A stretch of 64,000 nucleotides of DNA, from assembly GCA_026545225.1 (NCBI GenBank), contig CM048845.1:120221033-120285032 (forward strand). The letters run 5' to 3'. Below the pieces are notes generated by a model that was not told where the DNA came from, made no database searches, and was given only the letters and a program-made list of their open reading frames with translations. Source of the stretch: Cornus controversa (Eukaryota > Streptophyta > Magnoliopsida > Cornales > Cornaceae). Positions within the stretch are counted from its first letter, which is position 1. Each line of letters opens with the position of its first letter. Shown one piece after another: positions 58,081 to 64,000 of the stretch. Both the position numbers and the translations under genes were made by a program.

Positions 58081-60606
58081 GAGTATTCTTTTATGAATCT
58101 TAGTGACAAAATCTCGCAATGGAGGCCGGAGCCAAAATTAAAGGGAGAATTCTTTGTGTTTACCTTGAGTGGTAATTTGAAAAATGCCTACTACTATTTA
58201 TTTATTTTTAAAATAGGATTGTTAATAAGAGGGAATTTTTTGTGTTTGCCTGGAGTGGTAATTTAGAAAATGCCTACCACTACAACTATTGACTTTCTTG
58301 TCAACAACAAGTAGTCGTCAAGATTTTGCAAGAACATTTCTCATAAACGACCAATTTATTTAACGTTATATCTTTTCTTCATCTTTTCTGCTTATAATTA
58401 GACTGTGGAGTGTTTCATTTATTGAAATAAAAGTTATATAAAAAAATTAAAAAAATTATTTATGTGAATCTGTGCTGGATTCCATTCCCTTTAGATTTAT
58501 TTTATTAGTATTAGTTTTATTTACTTCATTAGAATTCCAAAATAAAAAATATATATTTTAAACTATTCATTTTACATCTTCATAATAAAGGTTTTGAATT
58601 TAAGTATTATAATCAAATCTCACTTGAGTGTGGAGTCGACTCTGCTTACTAGTATACTTTCTTTTTCAATTACGTGTTTGTAGATTTTATTTTTATTTTT
58701 GTACGAAGTGTAGAAAAACAACGACATCTACTATTCTATCTTCGTCAAATGGTGCCATTGCCGGCTTAAGATTGAGACTTTGTTGGCCACCGATTCAAAA
58801 TTTTTCTTTTATTTATAGCAAAAATTTTTTTATAAGAAAAATGGGTACTGTTTGGGAAAAAAAATCTACTGTTTGAAAACATTTTTACACACTTTTTGAA
58901 AAATATTATACTATTTGAAAATTGTTTTGGCACTGTTTCAAAAAAATAAATTTTAGGCACTGTTTCGAAAAATATTTTACGGTATTATTTTTTTAAAAAA
59001 ATGGGTTATGCTTCAAATAAATATATTTTTGCATCAGCCCACTTTTTAAACCCATTTTACTATAAGCCCAAATAATTTTTTAAAAACCCAGCCCATTTAT
59101 ATAATTTGGCCCAAATACCCATTATTGTTTTAAAGCCCAACTCAACACCCGCTTTTCATGTTAGCCCATATTCCTCACCCAACTACCATTTAAAAGAAAC
59201 AAAGAAAAAGACATGGAGGGGGTATAATTGTTGATAAGATTTTGAGCAGGGTATACAAAAAGAAGTGAATTAGAAATCGGTTAATTGACAAAAGTTTGGA
59301 AGAGAGAGTTGAAAGTAATATGATCTAAGTGAGTTAGTTCTTTCCAAGCATTTTCAAATGCACATTTTCATTATTATTATCACCTTTTTATCTTCTTGTT
59401 TCTCAAAGTTATACATAATTACATCCTAATAAAAGTCCTTTTGATTTTAAGGATAGTATGGTTCGGATACAGATATGAGTGAGTTATAATGTTGTAGCAT
59501 AAATTCTTAATATTTGATACTCCTTTCATGGGACCATATGCCTTTTCTTGAAAATTTGTTCTTCATTGAAAAATATTTGAGATATACTTTGTATTTGTTT
59601 ACATTATTCTCCTCACATATACTTGAGTGCAAAATTAGCCAAATTTTGAGTGTTTTATTTTGTGTGAGATTTGATTTGAAATCAAGGCAAATTTTCTAAA
59701 AAAATCTGAAACTCACACACACTCTGAGTCGAGAATAATAATAAAAATATCTTTATTACACAGTAAAGTGGAATGATTAAGATATTCTTGATGTATACAT
59801 ATTATTGGAAAAAATTCTTTGACTGTTAATTTATGGGTATCATAATTGGAAACCCTAACGAAGCTATAACTCATCCACTAGGGGTAACTTAGGGTTTAAA
59901 GCCTCAATCGAGAACAACTTTTGAAAGTGGCACATCTTTAATTAGGAGTTAATTAAAAGTAGCAATTTTGTGCACTTATCTCTTTTGTTTATATTTGCTA
60001 AAGAAACTAAAAAAAGCTCGTTTGAGAGTAATTTGATAACTACACAAAACTTACTATTTTATATTTCAAAATAAGTCTTTAATTACTTTTTTATATAATT
60101 TTAAAGTTTTTGTATGTGTATTTTTATGTTTCACGGGAATTGATTTCGGAATGAGAAGCAAACATAAAAATAGTGTGAAAAATGATAATTGGATAGAATT
60201 GTCAAACTTACACTTTCATATGATGGGACCATGCATTAAAAGTTTAGGTTTAACAATCTTTCCTACCATGCCCAAAAGGTATAAGGTATATGCATCCTGC
60301 AAGGCATAATCCTATCTTCCTAATACAGAGTTCTGTATCCAACCAAATATGTATATATAATATTGCAAGAATTATGTTTAATAAAATAGTGTTATGAGGG
60401 AGCCATGTTTGATGATTTGGATATGATCAAGTAATAAAGAAGTAACAAATTCTATATAGGATTTGAGAATCGCAATAAATTTAATTAAAGAATTTATTAT
60501 TGTTTAGCAGTGTCCAAGAAAAAAAAGAAAAAATTAAAAAACAAAACTATTCAAACACCATCACTAAACGAAAACTACAACTAGTACAACTATTGACTAG
60601 TATAAC
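58081..60606. other. Intergenic with repeat fragments
   Basis: Includes a short direct repeat (GAATT(C/T)TTTGTGTTT(A/G)CCT at 58148 and 58235), the dispersed repeat 58380-58745 (partner of 31520-31860), a cluster of ACTGTTT(G/C)(A/G)AAA-type words (58848-58990), and the LTR-like start at 60033. No gene recognised. Confidence 0.45.
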
Positions 60607-60903
60607 CTATAGTAACTCCCTCTTTTTGGCACTGTGCACAATCTTTATCTCTTTTTTGGTAATGACTATGTAGAGTCCCTTTTCCTTTCCTGTTCGTTGT
60701 ACTATTTGATGTACTTCAGTTACCACCACATTCTCTTCTTCTTCTTCTTCTTCTTCTTCTTTAAGCTGTTCTTTGGCATGATGTTCTTCATATTCTGTAT
60801 ATCCGCTTATGATACCATACAGATCCAATCCCAAAAATACAGCAGCTGATTGATTGAATTGAGGCTGAGGCAAGAAGTCTTCTATATCAATATGATAATT
60901 CAT
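60607..60903 (-). CDS. Hypothetical 98-residue protein, unrecognised
   Basis: The ORF starts MNYHIDIEDFLPQPQFNQSA and contains a run of about nine Glu encoded by a GAA repeat (TTC repeat at 60734-60760). It ends in a basic segment (KKEIKIVHSAKKRELL). No known domain, signal peptide or membrane segment. On the minus strand a TA-rich TATA-like tract (61005-61020) and TTATATAC (about 60979-60986) lie upstream, so a short leader is possible. The upstream region is duplicated at 50533-50886, but the ORF is not, and there the second TATA-like word reads TTATTTAC. Codon structure looks better than most small ORFs here, yet it may be a fragment or chance. Could be a lineage-specific small gene. Confidence 0.35.
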   Translation of the reverse strand: MNYHIDIEDFLPQPQFNQSAAVFLGLDLYGIISGYTEYEEHHAKEQLKEEEEEEEEENVVVTEVHQIVQRTGKEKGLYIVITKKEIKIVHSAKKRELL

Positions 60904-60916
60904 GTTAGCTGATTCA

Positions 60917-61500
60917 ATAGTATGTATGTGTACGTTTATGCTATAAACTTTTTCACATAAAGAAAAGTAGTTGTAGTGTATATAAGAAGAGGAGGCAACG
61001 TTGTTTTATATATATATATAACTGGTTTATGTACGTGTTCTATCTCTATTGGAATTTCTATCTTGTTTCCTAGCTTATCAGTGTTAAATTATAACTTGGA
61101 TTTTCTTTTTTGAGTTTCTTGCCCAACACAACTTTATATTCATACAATTGAATTGAACCGTTGGATTATTTGAGTTTTATTGTAAGACCCACGTGATCCA
61201 ACGGCTAAGTTTGCATAGTCTTATCCTTTTATATACGTTAATAAAAAAAAAAAGGTTTTGTTACAATTAAAAATAGCCCGACCTTATAATTTATTGTTGG
61301 TCAATTCAGATTTAAAAAATAAATGGTCAAGGTATTATTATTATTATTAATCCAAAGTTACAATATTTTTAAATTAATTGCAAAAAATTCTTGCACTAAG
61401 AACAAATTTACATATTACCAATTGTTCCAGGAGATAACATGGTAATTTTTTATAGCTTGTGGGGATTCGTAAAATTAAGCAATATAGTAATTTTTAACGG
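60917..61500. repeat. Segmental duplication, MITE-free copy
   Basis: Matches 50533-50886 and then, across the MITE insertion point (about 61255-61300), continues with sequence like 51617-51830 (AATTAATTGCAAAAAA, GGAGATAACATG(T/G)TAATTTTT, GGGGATT). The MITE itself is absent, so this is an unfilled paralogous site. Confidence 0.75.
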
Positions 61501-62672
61501 CATCCAAACAGCAGTTAGACTATGATCTTTATATGTAAAATTTCAATAATTCAGGGAATTAATTTATTCCAAGAACAACGTCCAAATTTTAATTAATTGC
61601 TCAAGAGGTTTTGTGCATTAATGTACCCTTTATATTTTATAATTTGTATCTATATAAATGAAACCTAAGAAGGTTATCTTTACAGCTAAAAATCATAGGT
61701 TTTTGGAACTTATAGGTTGGTCATCACCACAAAAAGCTAATCGGGCTATACGAACTCATAGTTGTGGGCCGTTTGTGAGGAAATTGACTTTATCTTAGAA
61801 AGCAAAGTAACAATGGTTTGGTCGGCGTTTTAAAGGATGGTTGATTGTGAGCCTCATGCCACATTCAGTTCAAGACAAACTACCATTGAATCAAAACGAC
61901 ATTATTGAATGTGACACTCCATCTTCGACCTCCTTCCTCTCTTAACAATATAATATATATATATAGAGAGAGAGAGAGACAGAGAGTTGTTTCTTTTCAC
62001 ATCCAAAGAGAAAAACTACTTTCAAATTGAAAAAAACTTTTTCATTAATTGCACACACATGCAACACAACGGATTCTATAGCCCAATTGGGTTGAAATAG
62101 TTTAGTCATTTGGGTAATCCGGAAAAAAACAAATAAATAATAACAATTTCAATGAATCGAATGGACCACGCCTCAAAGTTATAAAAGATGGCCGAACTAA
62201 ATATGCAACACAATCCCACAAATTAATTCAAATATGATCCGTTTACTAATTGCGTCAGAAACTCTCAACACAAATACAACGAATTTATTAAACGACTAAT
62301 ATAATTCGTTTAATAAATATTTTTTGTAATTCGTTTATTAACACAAGTACAAAATGCAAATATAATAATAATAATAATAATAATAAGAAGAAGAAGAAGA
62401 AAAAGATAATAAATGATTATATTATTGAAAGTTAGAATAATTGGGACAATACAATTATAAAAAAAAGGCTTGATTGTCATGCAGACGTAAGTAAGCGTGC
62501 TCTAACTTTTCTTTCCTTGAATTCTTTGGCTTCTACTTTGAAATGAAAGGAGATGCCACCAAGCCACAGATTTTGTTGGTGCAATTAAATCTATTTTTTA
62601 ACACATTAAATATGGTGTTTAAATATACTTGATTGTCCTGCATCACAGAACTCATTGAAAAAAATAATTAGC
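61501..62672. other. Intergenic sequence
   Basis: AT-rich. It contains a fragment of the 1091/23516 hAT family (about 62200-62350, with AATTCGTTTAATAAATATTT) and microsatellites (AATAAT/AAGAAG at 62362-62400, GA at 61964-61985). No gene recognised. Confidence 0.45.
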
Positions 62673-64000
62673 AGGTCCTTCTAATTTAGGCCAAATTGCA
62701 ACACCCTCCTATACTTTCAAAAATACTAAACTACCTCTTTGTGTTATTTTTGTCACCAAACAACCCCCTCATACTTTCAAAAGTTGCAAAAAACTCCCCT
62801 TTTGCAAAAAAAATCTCTTTTTGTATGATCATTTTATCCTTTTCATGATTATAAAAAATAAAAAGAAAATAAAGAGAAGAGGGTCTTTTTTATTAAATTT
62901 TTTTTACTTTAATTAAAAAAAGGAGCTTTTTCTAGAAAATAAAAAATTTCTGGGAAAAAAAATACTAGATAAGCACAATTATATAATAAAAAATTTCAGA
63001 AAATTTTTTTTTCCATAAATTATTTCCAAAAAAAATTCCATTACAAAGAGAGGGAATTTTCAGAAAATAAAAAAAAAATCTGGCAATTTTTATTAAGTAA
63101 TTGTTCTTATATATATATATTTTTTTTTGAAAATTGTTTCCGAAATTTTTTTGTTTTCCGGAAAAACTCCTTTTTTTTTATTTAGGTAAAAAAAAAAACT
63201 TAATATAAAACACCATCTTCTCTCTATTTTCCTTTTAATTTAATAATCATGGAAAGGGTAATATGGTCATACAAAAAGAGATATTTTGCAAAATGGGGGT
63301 TTTTGCAATTTTTGAAAGCACAAGGGGGTTATTTAGTGACAAAAATCGCACAAAGAGATATTTTGCCATTTTTTGAAAGCATAGGAGGTTTAGTGCAATT
63401 TGACCTATAATTTATTGGTGCTCAAATAAATCACCTTTAAAAATTAAAAGGTCAATGTATTGTTAATTTTTTAATCAAATTTTACTTTTTTACATTAATT
63501 GCAAAAAAAATTTGCACTAACAAAAAAAAATGCATATTACCTCTTCTTCAAGGAGATAACATGTTAATTTTTTATAGTTTAAGGGGATTTGCAAAGTTAA
63601 CGAATATGATATTATTTTGTAGAAACCATGTAATTGTGGCCATAAGGCCTTGAACTAATGTATGTTAAGATTACGAATACACTTTTGAGGAATCTACCTT
63701 AGTATATGAATAGTTGATGAATTTATGTATGAATGACCAATGAGATGGTTTAATTGACAAGTTCAAGTTCCGTTCATTTTAATACATCTTTCCTCAAGTG
63801 TTGGTATTGATATATGTTGATTGGGATAGAGAAGTGGTCATGCATGGACTTGGAGTGAAAATGCAAGTTCAGTCGAGGAGCATTATAATGAATCATAATA
63901 TGGGTTACGTGAAATCATAATACTAAGATGAATCGTAACATGGATTGTACGGAATCATAAAATTGAAAAAAATTGACATAAAAAACTAGTGTGATTATGC
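62673..64000. repeat. Recent duplication, copy 2 (runs off the window)
   Basis: Nearly identical to 50889-52196, including the MITE, its TSD and the right flank, with scattered substitutions and small indels. The left break is at about 62672, just outside the MITE TSD. The right end is beyond the window. Confidence 0.9.
62689..63405. mobile_element. Mutator-like MITE, copy 2
   Basis: Same element as 50904-51616 with the same flanking 9-mers (TCTAATTTA at 62680-62688, TATAATTTA at 63406-63414). The identical flanks show that it arrived by duplication of the filled site, not by a second transposition. Confidence 0.85.

Noticed and set aside
1..64000. tRNA, rRNA or CRISPR-like features
   Set aside because: TGGTATTAGAGC-type words at 20345 and 52667 are retrotransposon primer-binding sites, not tRNA genes. 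No cloverleaf, rRNA block or regular spacer array was found.

Overview
The window is nuclear DNA from a flowering plant, most likely a eudicot. The evidence is one intron-rich cytosolic glutamine synthetase gene with plant-type GT..AG introns, very AT-rich intergenic DNA, and many typical plant transposable elements: hAT, Mutator-like and PIF/Harbinger-like non-autonomous DNA elements, TRIM/SMART-size LTR elements, solo LTRs and a LINE tail. I cannot name the species. No bacterial, organellar or viral block was recognised.

The only complete, confidently recognised protein gene is cytosolic glutamine synthetase (GS1/GLN1) on the minus strand. It has 12 coding exons between 14858 and 10923 that join in frame to 356 codons, a TATA box near 14961-14968, and a first intron of about 1.1 kb. 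A second possible protein gene is a 98-codon minus-strand ORF at 60607-60903 with a TATA-like upstream region; it is unrecognised and uncertain.

The most interesting content is three dispersed copies of a microRNA-like gene at about 36.4, 44.7 and 55.6 kb, all on the plus strand. Each has a TATA box, a pyrimidine-rich leader and a roughly 95-105 nt hairpin. The 5' arm is identical over 31 nt in all three copies. The 3' arm varies, and every change inside the core duplex preserves pairing. The unit, with its promoter and about 0.9 kb of downstream sequence, lies in duplicated blocks of about 1.1-1.3 kb.

Layout. 0-10 kb: a foldback repeat, a hAT element with target-site duplication (TSD), a Tourist/Harbinger-like element, and a 3.37 kb solo LTR (TG..CA, 5-bp TSD) nested in an older LTR-like sequence. 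10.6-15 kb: the GS1 gene. 15-34 kb: mostly AT-rich repeats, including a complete 428-bp TRIM, a hAT made of GGTTCC-type repeats, a second hAT of the 1.1 kb family, a minimal LTR element with only a 30-bp interior, and several local tandem duplications. 34.9-48 kb: a Mutator-like element holding a minisatellite, microRNA-like copy A, a Mutator-like element with a hAT nested in its left terminal repeat and a GC-rich gene-like insert, two related Harbinger-like elements, copy B, and two more hAT elements. 48-64 kb: Mutator-like MITEs, a LINE tail, a decayed Ty3/gypsy 5' region with PBS and gag remnant, copy C, and a segmental duplication (50.5-52.2 kb versus 60.9-61.5 and 62.67-64.0 kb) that preserves filled and empty sites of one MITE.

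All calls come from reading the sequence by eye. Element ends and TSDs are exact where stated. Family assignments rest on TSD length and terminal motifs, not on database searches.
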